This document shows positions 51,331-59,838 of a DNA stretch of 64,000 nucleotides, piece after piece; within the stretch, counting starts at the first letter, position 1; each line of letters starts with the position of its first letter. This DNA comes from Solirubrobacter sp963848475 (GTDB lineage Bacteria; Actinomycetota; Thermoleophilia; Solirubrobacterales; Solirubrobacteraceae). The position numbers and the translations under genes were made by a program. Below the pieces are notes generated by a model, which was not told the DNA's origin, ran no database searches, and saw only the letters and a list, made by a program, of their open reading frames with translations. The stretch is taken from contig CAWKDW010000012.1 in NCBI GenBank assembly GCA_963848475.1, forward strand, positions 124,001 to 188,000. Direction: 5' to 3'.

Positions 51331-52878
51331 TCAGACGTTCGCGGTGGCGAGCTGGAGCGCGCTGAGGACTTCGTCCGGAACGTCCTCGCCGGGCTCGATC
51401 GAGATGGTCTTGTCCAGCAGGTACTCGTCGATCGCGTACGGGCCGTGCTCGCGGCCGATCCCGGACTCCTTGTAGCCGCCGAAGGACGAGTTGAAGTCCG
51501 CCGACATGGTGTTCACGCGGAACGTGCCCGTGCGGATGCGGCGCGCGATCTCGAAGCCCTTGACGGGATCGGTGGTGAAGACCGCGCCCGAGAGCCCGAA
51601 CTTGCTGTCGTTCGCGAGGCGGACCGCGTCGGCCTCGTCCTCGTAGGGGATCACGACGATGACGGGACCGAAGATCTCCTCCTGGGCGACGGTCGAGTCA
51701 TTGCTGACGTTCGTCAGCAGCGTCGGCTCCACGTACCAGCCCTGCTCGAGATCCGAGGGAATGCCGCCGCCGAACGCGACCGTGGCGCCCTCGTCGACGG
51801 CCGTCTTGATGTAGCCGAGGACGCGGGTGCGATGCGCTTCGCTGACCAGCGGGCCGACGACCGTGTCGGCGGCGTGCGGGTCGCCCACCTTGTATGTCTT
51901 GAACACCTCGATGGCCCGGGCCACGATCTCGTCGTACTGAGACCGCGGCGCCAGGATCCGGCTCATGCACGTGCAGTTCTCGCCCTGCGTGGTGCCGGCT
52001 CCGAGGGCGACGACCATCGGGACGGCGGTGTCCAGGTCCGCGTCCTCGAGAATGATCGCCGCCGACTTGCCGCCGAGCTCGAGCACGCAGCGCTTGACCT
52101 GCGCACCGCAGACCTCACCGATCTTCTTGCCGACCTCGGTGGAGCCGGTGAACGTGACCATGTCGACATCCGGATGGGCGACCAGGTGCTCGGACGCCTC
52201 ACGCGTGGCGGCGACGATGTTGATCACGCCGGGCGGGAACCCAGCCTCGGTGACGAGGTCGGCCATCGCGAAGAGCGTCAGCGGGTCCGGGTCCGGGGCC
52301 TTGACCACAGCCGTGCAGCCGGCCACGATCGCCGGCGCGATCTTCTGGGCGATGCCCGGCAGCGGGAAGTTGAACGCGGTGAGCGCCGCCACCACGCCGA
52401 CCGGCTCGCGCACCAGCAGGCTCTTGCTCTCGTACTTCATGATCAGCCCGCCGGCGGCGCCGGCCATCGACGTGAGGTCCGCCTCGCGCACCTCGGCGAA
52501 GGTGTGCTCGCGGCCGACCTTCGCGTAGTAGTTCCAGTGCAGCGTCGGCGCGACCGAGTGGTAGACGTCGGCGGTGATCTTGTTGTGACCGAGCTCATCC
52601 ACGGTCAGCTCGGCGAACTCGGGAGCGTGCTCGCCGATCAGCGCTGCCAGCCGCTCCATCATCTCGGCGCGCTCGGCGACAGGCCGCGTCGGCCAGTCCG
52701 TCTCGTAGAACGCCTTGCGCGCGGCCTCGACCGCACGATCGATGTCGGCGTCGTTGGCCGCAGGGACAGAGCCGATCTTCTCGCCGGTCGCCGGCGAGAT
52801 GACGTCGAAGCGCTCCGACGAGTCCGGCTCTTGCCAGCCGCCGTCGATGTAGAGGCTCGGATATTCGCGGGACAGCAT
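51331..52878 (-). CDS. NAD(P)-dependent aldehyde dehydrogenase
   Basis: This is a 515-residue ALDH superfamily member. It has FNFPLPGIAQKIAPAIVAGC, FTGSTEVGKKIG, LELGGKSA with the general-base Glu, then TTQGENCTCMSRIL with the nucleophile Cys, and EEIFGPVIVV. The length and motifs fit a non-acylating aldehyde dehydrogenase. It is the last gene of the leftward operon that starts with the ABC permease. It should oxidise an aldehyde produced in the pathway to an acid for CoA activation. Confidence 0.92.
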   Translation of the reverse strand: MLSREYPSLYIDGGWQEPDSSERFDVISPATGEKIGSVPAANDADIDRAVEAARKAFYETDWPTRPVAERAEMMERLAALIGEHAPEFAELTVDELGHNKITADVYHSVAPTLHWNYYAKVGREHTFAEVREADLTSMAGAAGGLIMKYESKSLLVREPVGVVAALTAFNFPLPGIAQKIAPAIVAGCTAVVKAPDPDPLTLFAMADLVTEAGFPPGVINIVAATREASEHLVAHPDVDMVTFTGSTEVGKKIGEVCGAQVKRCVLELGGKSAAIILEDADLDTAVPMVVALGAGTTQGENCTCMSRILAPRSQYDEIVARAIEVFKTYKVGDPHAADTVVGPLVSEAHRTRVLGYIKTAVDEGATVAFGGGIPSDLEQGWYVEPTLLTNVSNDSTVAQEEIFGPVIVVIPYEDEADAVRLANDSKFGLSGAVFTTDPVKGFEIARRIRTGTFRVNTMSADFNSSFGGYKESGIGREHGPYAIDEYLLDKTISIEPGEDVPDEVLSALQLATANV

Positions 52879-52931
52879 GTCTCTCCTCTGTATGTACGTG
52901 GGCCTAGAAAATTGTCCGGAAGTCGGCGGGC

Positions 52932-53678
52932 TCACGCGGCCGCCATTCCCCCGTCGACGCTCAGCACGGTTCCGGTGACGAAGCCACTGCCGGGCCCGAG
53001 CAGGAAGAGCACCGCGTCGTCGAGTTCGCCGGTGCGGCCGCCGCGGCCCAGCGGCGTGCGCGCCAGCAGGAACTGCGGGAACCGCTCGGGGTCATCGCCG
53101 AGCTCCGCCGTCATCTCCGAGGCGAAGAACCCCGGGGCCACGGCGTTGACGCGAATTCCGTAGCGGCCCCATTGCGACGCGAGCTCTCGCGTCAGCCCGA
53201 TGATTCCCGCCTTGGACGCGACGTAGGCGGCGTCCGGAATCTCCCCGATCGAGCGCAGGCCCATGACCGATGCGATGTTGACGATCGAGCCCCCGCCTCC
53301 GTTTGCGTCGCGCATCCGCTGGGCGGCGAGGCAGGAGAGCGCGAATGGGGCGATCAGGTTGAGATCGAGCACGTTCGCGAACGTCTCGGGCGTCGTGCGC
53401 AGAGCGGGGGCGGTGGCTCCCGAGCCCGCGTTGTTGACGAGGCCGTCGAGCCTTCCGTGGCGCTCGAACACGCCGTCGATGAGCCGCTCTCGGTCGGCCT
53501 CGTCGGTGACGTCGCAGACGACGGGATCCGCGTCGGTGATCTCCTGCGCGAGCGCGTCGAGATGCTTGGCCCGGCGTGCCGCCAGGACCGGGATCCCCCC
53601 GGCGGCGCCCACAGCGCGCGCGAGTTGCGCGCCGAGGCCGGAACTCGCGCCCGTGATGACCACGACCCGGCCGTCCAT
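52932..53678 (-). CDS. Short-chain dehydrogenase/reductase
   Basis: This is a 248-residue SDR starting at the ATG at 53678, 5 bp after the EthD-type stop. It has VVVITGASSGLGAQLARAVG, GLVNNAG, NIASVMGLRS, then AAYVASKAGI with the catalytic Tyr and Lys, and VNAVAPGFFASEMT. The C-terminal end is the usual FVTGTVLSVDGG. It belongs to the ABC-transporter operon, so its substrate is probably the imported compound or an early product. Confidence 0.9.
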   Translation of the reverse strand: MDGRVVVITGASSGLGAQLARAVGAAGGIPVLAARRAKHLDALAQEITDADPVVCDVTDEADRERLIDGVFERHGRLDGLVNNAGSGATAPALRTTPETFANVLDLNLIAPFALSCLAAQRMRDANGGGGSIVNIASVMGLRSIGEIPDAAYVASKAGIIGLTRELASQWGRYGIRVNAVAPGFFASEMTAELGDDPERFPQFLLARTPLGRGGRTGELDDAVLFLLGPGSGFVTGTVLSVDGGMAAA

Positions 53679-53683
53679 CGGCT

Positions 53684-54427
53684 TCAAGGCGACACCCGGA
53701 GACGCGTGTCGAGCGGCGTCTCCTCTTCGAGGCGCAGGAGGTTGACGTCCACGAGGTCGGGCACGCGCTCCAACGCGCCGTTGCGCGCGAGAGCGCCCAG
53801 CGCCTCCTCGCCCCAGCGGCGATGGTCGAAGTACGCCTCGATATAGCCCACGCGCGTGGTCTCGTCGAGAATGCCGACCGGCCGCTGTCCCTCCACGTCG
53901 AGCGGCTCGCACTCGATCTCGTTGAGCACGCGGTTGAGGAACAACGCTCGCGCGCCGAACGCGCCATCCATCGCCGCGAGCACCCGGTCCGCGAGTTCGC
54001 TGAAGGAGCGCCAGGCCTGCTCAGGATCGACCGAAGCCGGCCGGTCGGCCTCGAGCATGAACTTCGCCAGCGCCGTCTGGCCGCCGAGGCGGTCGAGCAG
54101 CACGGTCTCCTCGGCGGCGCAGGAACGCAGCCGGTACAGGCAGTTGACCTGATCCTGCGCGACCATCTCGTTCTGCTCGGGACTGAACGCCAGCCCCTCG
54201 CCCGGCGCGAAGCGCACCACGGCGAAGCGCCACGCCCGAGGCCGCTGGTCGAAACCGCCGTTGATGTCCGCCTGCGCGACCGCGAGATTGGTGTGGTAGC
54301 TGAGCAGTGCCGGCATCGGCCGCAGCAGCTCCTGGGCCATGTGCACGTGGACCTGCGTGTAGTGGCGCTCGCATTCCTCCGGACTCCTGGAGGGTGTCGG
54401 GTCGAACCGGCTGAAGAGCTTGCCCAT
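53684..54427 (-). CDS. EthD-domain-like protein
   Basis: This is a 247-residue protein with two ferredoxin-like halves. The first has a start like LFSRFDPTPSRSPEECERHYTQVHVHMAQ, in which SxExxxxHYxxxHxP is the EthD/dimeric alpha-beta barrel pattern. The second half begins near residue 150 and repeats the barrel fold (YIEAYFDHRRWGEEALGALARN). EthD proteins support P450 alkane and ether oxidation. The gene is 4 bp after the ABC ATPase stop, which links it to uptake and early oxidation. Confidence 0.7.
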   Translation of the reverse strand: MGKLFSRFDPTPSRSPEECERHYTQVHVHMAQELLRPMPALLSYHTNLAVAQADINGGFDQRPRAWRFAVVRFAPGEGLAFSPEQNEMVAQDQVNCLYRLRSCAAEETVLLDRLGGQTALAKFMLEADRPASVDPEQAWRSFSELADRVLAAMDGAFGARALFLNRVLNEIECEPLDVEGQRPVGILDETTRVGYIEAYFDHRRWGEEALGALARNGALERVPDLVDVNLLRLEEETPLDTRLRVSP

Positions 54428-54431
54428 GCCG

Positions 54432-55979
54432 TCAGCCCGCGTCGACGCGCTCGGCCGCCAGCGGCATGAAGCTGCGCGTGATCGCGCTCTCGGTCAGCTG
54501 GGCGCCCTCGAGCACGCTGCTGATCTTCCCGTCGACGATCACGAGCACGCGATCGCAGAGGTCCGCCAGCTCTTCCAGGTCACTCGAGCTGATCACCACC
54601 GCCGCGCCGCCCTGCGCCGCGGTCACGAGCTCCTTATGGAGATCGCTCTTGGCACCGACGTCCACGCCCTGGGTGGGCTCGTCCAGCAGGAAGACCGACG
54701 GCTTCTGGGACAGCCACTTCCCGAACAGGATCTTCTGCTGGTTGCCACCGCTGAAGATGCTGAGCGGCTCCTCCGTCGCGTTCGCAGGGCGCACCCCGAG
54801 CCGGTCGCACCACTCGTTGGTTCGCGCCTTCTCGGCCTTCCGGCGCACGATCCCGCCCTTCCAAAACGGCTTGAGGTCCGGCAGCGTCAGGTTCTCGCGC
54901 GCGCTCATGGTCATGACGCCGCCGCCGATCTTGCGGTCGGGCGCGAGGTAGGCCACGCCTTGGCCGATGGCGATATCGGGACGCGACGACGGCAGCGGCT
55001 TGCCCGCCACCTTGACCTCGCCGGCGATGCGCGGCAACGAGCCGAAGGCTGCCCCGAGCACGGTGTCGCGGCCCGAGCCGGCCAGCCCTGCGATCCCGAC
55101 GATCTCGCCGCGCTCGGCCGCGATCGAAATGCCGGCCGCCGCGCCGGCATGGAGATCGGAGATCTCGAACACGGTTTCGTGCTCGCGAGCCGCCGCACGG
55201 GCGGCCTTCTGCCGGCGGGTCTCGCTCTCCTCGGCGAGCAGCTCTTCGCCGGCGAGCAGATGGACGATCGAGGTATGGTCGAAGTCGGAGACCGGGCCCG
55301 CGCCGACCACTTTGCCGTCGCGGAACACCGAGACCTGCTGGGCGACTCGGAACACCTCCCCGAGGTGGTGGGTCACGTACAGCACCCCGACGCCTAGGGC
55401 GGCGATCGCTGCGACGCGATCCAGCAGGTTGTCCACCTCGTCGACCGGCAACGTCGCCGTCGGCTCGTCGAGGACCAGCAGGCAATGCGGGTAGTCGGGG
55501 TCTTCGCGGAGCGCACGCGCGATGGCGACGCCGGTCCGCTCCGAAGCAGCGAGGCTGGAGACCATCGCCTTCGGGTCGATGTCGAGGTTCAGCTTCGCCA
55601 GATCCGCCCTGGCCTGCTCGCGGCTCGCCCGGTCCCGGATCGTTCCCCACGCCGTGGGGAAGCCCGAGCCGAGCGACATGTTGTCCTCGACCGACAGGGT
55701 TCCGACGAGCCCGAGGTCCTGTTGCACGAACCGGCATCCGAGCCTGTAGGACTGCACGGGCGCCTGGAACGGCAGTTCGTTGCCCTGAATCCGGATACCG
55801 CCACCCGGGTCGGGTGCGTGGTATCCGGACAGGATCTTGATCAGGGTCGACTTGCCGGACCCGTTCTGACCCAGGAGCGCATGAACCTCGCCGGGTTGGA
55901 TGGCCATGCTGACGCCTGCGAGCGCCTTCGTGCGCGTGAACGTCTTCGACACCATGTCGACTTCGAGGACCGCGGTCAT
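54432..55979 (-). CDS. RbsA-type sugar ABC transporter ATPase (two domains)
   Basis: This is a 515-residue fusion of two nucleotide-binding domains, as in ribose/xylose importers. Domain 1 has Walker A GQNGSGKST and Walker B LLVLDEPTA. Its signature is degenerate (LAASERTGVAIARAL). Domain 2 has a degenerate Walker A (GLAGSGRDT) and an intact SGGNQQK signature and Walker B FLLDEPTQGVD. The ATG at 55979 is the usual family start. Together with the solute-binding protein and permease this is a CUT2-type importer. Its place in a fatty- or ring-acid operon suggests a non-sugar substrate. Confidence 0.92.
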   Translation of the reverse strand: MTAVLEVDMVSKTFTRTKALAGVSMAIQPGEVHALLGQNGSGKSTLIKILSGYHAPDPGGGIRIQGNELPFQAPVQSYRLGCRFVQQDLGLVGTLSVEDNMSLGSGFPTAWGTIRDRASREQARADLAKLNLDIDPKAMVSSLAASERTGVAIARALREDPDYPHCLLVLDEPTATLPVDEVDNLLDRVAAIAALGVGVLYVTHHLGEVFRVAQQVSVFRDGKVVGAGPVSDFDHTSIVHLLAGEELLAEESETRRQKAARAAAREHETVFEISDLHAGAAAGISIAAERGEIVGIAGLAGSGRDTVLGAAFGSLPRIAGEVKVAGKPLPSSRPDIAIGQGVAYLAPDRKIGGGVMTMSARENLTLPDLKPFWKGGIVRRKAEKARTNEWCDRLGVRPANATEEPLSIFSGGNQQKILFGKWLSQKPSVFLLDEPTQGVDVGAKSDLHKELVTAAQGGAAVVISSSDLEELADLCDRVLVIVDGKISSVLEGAQLTESAITRSFMPLAAERVDAG

Positions 55980-56014
55980 CGTGTTCTCCTGGATCGCGTC
56001 ACTGTCGCCGTTCC

Positions 56015-57166
56015 TTAGGAGGAGAGGCCCCAGAGCTTCTTGTATTGGTCGAGCGCGTCCGCGGGCTGGCTCCAGTTCGTGATGTCGCCGACGTTGTCCT
56101 TGGTGAGGATCTGCGTCGGCTGCGTGCCCGCCTTCTCCTGGTCGATCGGCATGCCGAGCGAGTGACGGAACATCGCGTCCATCATCCCGTAGGTCGAGTA
56201 GACGGGGTCGTATCCGGTCCATGCCGTGTGCTTGCCCGACTTCAGGGCCGCGATGGCGGCCTCATCGGCGGCCTCGCCGATGACCTTGACCTTGTCCGTC
56301 AGGCCAGCCGACGCGAGCGCGGCGTCGATGCCGGCCGCGAACGGGCCGACGTCGAAGCCCACGTAGTCGGCGTCCGGGTTCGAGCGCAGCGCGGACACCA
56401 TCACGCTCGGCACCTTGCCGGCGACCAGATCCGGGATCGTGATGTCCTGGATCTTCACCTTGCAATCCGGGCAGAGCTCCTTGACCTCGGCCTGGAAGCC
56501 ATCGGTGAAGCCGCCGAGGATCGGATACGCCGGGACGTGCTCGATGACGATGTTGCCCTTGCCCTTGGAGTCCGAGACGAAGAAGTCGGCGAGGACCTTG
56601 CCCATCTGCTCGTCGTTGGCGTACGCGTTCGTGTCGACGATGATCGGGTCCTTGACGTCGACCGGGTGCACGGACGTCAGCACCCATTTCGCGCCGGCGT
56701 CCTGGACCTTCTTGATCATGGCGGGCGTGAGCGGGATGCCGGCCTCGGCGACGTAGTCGGCCTTCTTCGTGATCGCGGTGTCGATCGCTTGGTTGAACGT
56801 CGCCGGATTGGCGGGGTCGTAGCTGACGACGTCGTAGTTCCACTTCGCCAGTCCGGCGAGCTCCTTCAGCGACTTCTGCAGCTTCTGGTTGTTCGGGTCG
56901 TTGGTCCCGAGCATCACCAGGTTCTTGCCGGCGGGGGGCGTGCCCTTGAGCGGCTCCTTGATGCTGATCTCGGTCGGCGCCGACTGGTAGGGCGCGAGCC
57001 GCTCCTGCGCCGTCGCGATGCCCGCGGCATCGCCGGAGCTCGAACTGCTCGACCCTCCAGATGATGCGGCGGAGTTGCTCGCGTTGTCGTCCGAGCCGCA
57101 GGCGGCGAACGTGAGGGCGAGCGCAAGCGTGGCGATGATGGCGGGAAATCCGCGGGTGTGGGTCAT
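56015..57166 (-). CDS. Solute-binding lipoprotein of the ABC importer
   Basis: This is a 383-residue protein. The signal peptide ends LTFAAC-G with a lipobox, followed by a Ser/Gly-rich linker (residues 27-45). It has a periplasmic-binding-protein type I fold with VMLGTNDPNNQKLQKSLKELAG, DTAITKKADYVAEAGIPLTPAMIKKVQDAG and YPILGGFTDGFQAEVKEL. In CUT2 systems this captures the substrate. The ligand cannot be read from sequence. It lies between the permease and ATPase genes. Confidence 0.9.
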   Translation of the reverse strand: MTHTRGFPAIIATLALALTFAACGSDDNASNSAASSGGSSSSSSGDAAGIATAQERLAPYQSAPTEISIKEPLKGTPPAGKNLVMLGTNDPNNQKLQKSLKELAGLAKWNYDVVSYDPANPATFNQAIDTAITKKADYVAEAGIPLTPAMIKKVQDAGAKWVLTSVHPVDVKDPIIVDTNAYANDEQMGKVLADFFVSDSKGKGNIVIEHVPAYPILGGFTDGFQAEVKELCPDCKVKIQDITIPDLVAGKVPSVMVSALRSNPDADYVGFDVGPFAAGIDAALASAGLTDKVKVIGEAADEAAIAALKSGKHTAWTGYDPVYSTYGMMDAMFRHSLGMPIDQEKAGTQPTQILTKDNVGDITNWSQPADALDQYKKLWGLSS

Positions 57167-57223
57167 TGATCTCTCCCCTTGTGGTGAGCTAGTTGAAGCG
57201 GGACTGGGACAAGCCGCGAGGGC

Positions 57224-58348
57224 TCAGTGCGCCACGGAGCGGCGGGTTGAGTCCGCGGTCGCAGCGGGGGCGGACTCCGGTTCCGACGGCACTTCGATGC
57301 CGGTGCCGGAGCCGTCTGGGCCGTCTGGGCCCTTGGAGCCGCGTCCGATGCGCTCCTTGAAGCCGCGCCAGCGGCCGGAGGGGGCACGCTGGATCGACAG
57401 CGCGACGGCGATGATCAGTGCGACGCCGTTGAACATGTCGTTCAGCCAGCTCGCGCCGGAGACGAGCTGCAGCCCTTGCACGCCGGTGGCCAGGACGAAG
57501 ATCGCCAGCAGGGTTCCCCAGACGTTGAACCGCCCTGGGATCAGCTGCGTCGAGCCGAGGAAGGCGGCAGCGAACGCCGGGAGCAGAAGGGTCCCGCCGA
57601 AGCTCAGCGACGGTCCGTTGAGCGAGGCAAACATGATCCCCGCGCCGCCGGCGATGGTGGCCGAGAGCACGAGCGCGACCATCGTGTAGCTGCTGATCCG
57701 AACGCCCGACAGGCGCGCGGCCTCGGGGTTGCCGCCGATCGCGTAGAGGTAGCGGCCGGTCGGCGTGTGCGCCGTCAGCCACCACAACACGAACGCGATG
57801 ATGAGCATGTACAGCACGACGATCTGGAAGCCCCCGACCGTCGTCTGCGTGAAGTTGTTCCAGCCCGTCGAGATCGGCGGCAGCGGCTGTGCGTTGTGGG
57901 AGACGATCACCTGCGTCGCCGCGAGGATCGAGCTCATGCCCAAGGTCGCGATGAACGAGTTGACGCCGAGCCTGACGACGATGAACGCGTTGGCGCAGCC
58001 GATGATGATCGCGACGCCCATCCCGAACGCCATCGCGGGGACCGGGCTCCAGGCGTGGTCGTTCATCAGTACGACGGTGGTCACGCTGACGAGGCCCGCC
58101 GTCGCTCCCACCGAGAGGTCGTAGAGACCCGCGGCGAGCGGGATCAGGATGGCGAGGGCGACGATGCCGGTCACGGCCTGCTGGGCGGCGACGCTGTGGA
58201 GCGTCGCGGTCGTCAGGAACTGGTCCGGGACCCAGATGCCGAAGACGATGATGAACAGCGCCCAGAGGTAGAGGCCGCTGAAGCGGTCGAAACCGAGGTT
58301 GATCTTCCGCTTGGGCTTGCGCGCGGTTGCTTCGCTCACAGTCGCCAC
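57224..58348 (-). CDS. RbsC-type ABC transporter permease
   Basis: This is a 374-residue membrane protein with about ten helices, of the RbsC/XylH family: IPLAAGLYDLSVGATAGLVSV, NAFIVVRLGVNSFIATLGMSSI, PTGRYLYAIGGNPEAARLSGV (the EAA-like cytosolic loop) and LLLPAFAAAFLGSTQLIPGRFNVWGT. The last 55 residues are a charged, Pro-rich tail. A GTG start at 58348 is preceded by AAAGGA. It is the first gene of the operon 58348-51331, controlled by the promoter at 58417-58445. Confidence 0.92.
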   Translation of the reverse strand: MATVSEATARKPKRKINLGFDRFSGLYLWALFIIVFGIWVPDQFLTTATLHSVAAQQAVTGIVALAILIPLAAGLYDLSVGATAGLVSVTTVVLMNDHAWSPVPAMAFGMGVAIIIGCANAFIVVRLGVNSFIATLGMSSILAATQVIVSHNAQPLPPISTGWNNFTQTTVGGFQIVVLYMLIIAFVLWWLTAHTPTGRYLYAIGGNPEAARLSGVRISSYTMVALVLSATIAGGAGIMFASLNGPSLSFGGTLLLPAFAAAFLGSTQLIPGRFNVWGTLLAIFVLATGVQGLQLVSGASWLNDMFNGVALIIAVALSIQRAPSGRWRGFKERIGRGSKGPDGPDGSGTGIEVPSEPESAPAATADSTRRSVAH

Positions 58349-58398
58349 GTCAAATCCTTTGGCCTACTTCGCATGGGGCACCCACTCCTCCTGGGGCT

Positions 58399-58481
58399 GA
58401 ATTGAACTCGATTCGAAATGTACACACCGAGTCTAAGAGTGTCAAGAGAAACGAGGCTTCCAACAGAAGTGTCTTCAATTC
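58399..58481 (-). promoter_or_regulatory. Promoter with two operators, transporter operon
   Basis: Reading leftwards, TTGACA (58445-58440), 17 bp and TACATT (58422-58417) form the best promoter in the island. The palindrome GAATTGA-AC-TCGATTC (58399-58414) lies just downstream of the -10. A weaker copy, GAAGTGT-CT-TCAATTC (58466-58481), lies upstream of the -35. Confidence 0.75.
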
Positions 58482-58508
58482 AGTCGCGAGGGTGCGCGGC
58501 ACCGCCGC

Positions 58509-59738
58509 TCACTTCGCTCGCGCGGGCACGCCGAGTGCCTTTTCATCGGCCGCGATGCCGGCACGCAGGGCGTCGAAGCCGGGCGGGTCGGCCAGCGCCA
58601 TCCGGTAGGAGCCGAGTCGCCGCGCGGCGTTGACCGCGATCACGCCGACCAGCCGTCCGTCGCGCTCGCCGCCGTAGACGAACCGCGACCCGTCCTCGGT
58701 CTCCTCCAGTAGTTCGAGACGCGCCGCGCGCCCGGGTAGGCCCAGCGATTGGATCTTCGTCTCGTATTGATCGGACCAGAAGTACGGCGGCTGGTCGTAG
58801 GGCTTGCGCTGCTCCGCCTCCAGCAGGACATTGCGGCCGGCCTGCTGCCCTTGCTCGGCCGCGACGGTCCAGTGCTCGATGCGGATCGCCTCGCCGCCGG
58901 CCAGGGGATGAGGCCAGGACGCGATGTCGCCGGCGCCGAGGATGTCGGGGTCGCCGACGGCTGACAGCGTCGCGTCGCACTCGAGTCCTGGGGTCACTCG
59001 AAGCCCGCTGTCCGCCAGCCACTCCGTGTTCGGCTGCGCGCCCATCCCGACGACGACGAGGTCGGCGGCCACGCGCGTCCCGTCGGTCAGCTCGACCGCC
59101 TCGATCCGGTCGGTGCCATGCAGCGCGGCAACGCCCGTGCGCAGGCGCACGTCGACGCCCTGGTCGCGGTGCAGGGCGGCGCACCACTCGCCCAGCTGCG
59201 GACCGAGCGGCAACATCGGCGTCGGCGCGATGTCGATCAGGGTCACGTCGAGGCCCTGCTTGCGGGCGGTCTGGGCGACCTCGCATCCGATGAAGCCCGC
59301 GCCTACCACGACGACGCGCGGATGGCGCTCGAGCGCGGCTCGCATCGCAAGCGCGTCATCGAGGCTGCGCAGGACGTGGACGCCCTCAAGCTCGCCACCG
59401 GGGCCGGGCCAGCGTCGCGCGCGGGAGCCGGTGGCGAGGATCAGCCGGTCATACGGGAGCTCGTCGCCGTCGGCGAGCACGACTCGCCGGCGGGCGCGAT
59501 CGAGCCTCGTCGCAGCCACGCCCAGGCGCCACTGCGCATCGAAGCTGTCCGACGGGAGCACGACTCGGTCCGCCTCGTGCTCGCCGGCCAGCAGCTCCTT
59601 CGACAGCGGCGGCCGGGTGTACGGCCGGTGAACCTCCTCGCCCACCACGATCAGATCGCCGTCGAACCCTCCGGTTCGAGCGGCCTGCGCCGCCCGCAAC
59701 CCGGCGAGCGACGCCCCAACGATGACCACTCGTCGCAC
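58509..59738 (-). CDS. Ferredoxin reductase (rhodocoxin/putidaredoxin reductase type)
   Basis: This is a 409-residue FAD-dependent pyridine-nucleotide reductase. It has VVIVGASLAGLRAAQAARTGGF (FAD), RPPLSKELL, LILATGSRARRWPG, VVVVGAGFIGCEVAQTARKQGLDV (NADH loop) and ILGAGDIASWPHP, then the C-terminal domain with RIEHWTVAAEQG. This type passes electrons from NADH to a ferredoxin that serves a P450 or a Rieske oxygenase. The 3Fe-4S ferredoxin at 63757 is a candidate partner. It is divergent from the FprA-like gene across a shared palindrome. Confidence 0.9.
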   Translation of the reverse strand: MRRVVIVGASLAGLRAAQAARTGGFDGDLIVVGEEVHRPYTRPPLSKELLAGEHEADRVVLPSDSFDAQWRLGVAATRLDRARRRVVLADGDELPYDRLILATGSRARRWPGPGGELEGVHVLRSLDDALAMRAALERHPRVVVVGAGFIGCEVAQTARKQGLDVTLIDIAPTPMLPLGPQLGEWCAALHRDQGVDVRLRTGVAALHGTDRIEAVELTDGTRVAADLVVVGMGAQPNTEWLADSGLRVTPGLECDATLSAVGDPDILGAGDIASWPHPLAGGEAIRIEHWTVAAEQGQQAGRNVLLEAEQRKPYDQPPYFWSDQYETKIQSLGLPGRAARLELLEETEDGSRFVYGGERDGRLVGVIAVNAARRLGSYRMALADPPGFDALRAGIAADEKALGVPARAK

Positions 59739-59739
59739 C

Positions 59740-59780
59740 TTGTTCTCCTCCGTCGGTTCCGGTAAACTGAAGTCAGTTTA
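59740..59780 (+). promoter_or_regulatory. Promoter and operator between the two reductase genes
   Basis: TTGTTC (59740-59745), 17 bp, then TAAACT (59763-59768) reads rightward. The perfect inverted repeat TAAACTGA-AG-TCAGTTTA (59763-59780) overlaps the -10. It lies 25 bp from the divergent ferredoxin reductase start. Confidence 0.7.
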
Positions 59781-59838
59781 GATTGTGCGTCCGACGCTTG
59801 CGGCTGTCAAGCCGTGTGACCTGCGACCCCCTGGAGAT

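Noticed and set aside
52879..52931. Search for the island palindrome before the aldehyde dehydrogenase
   Set aside because: No copy found. The gene is probably read through from the transporter operon promoter.
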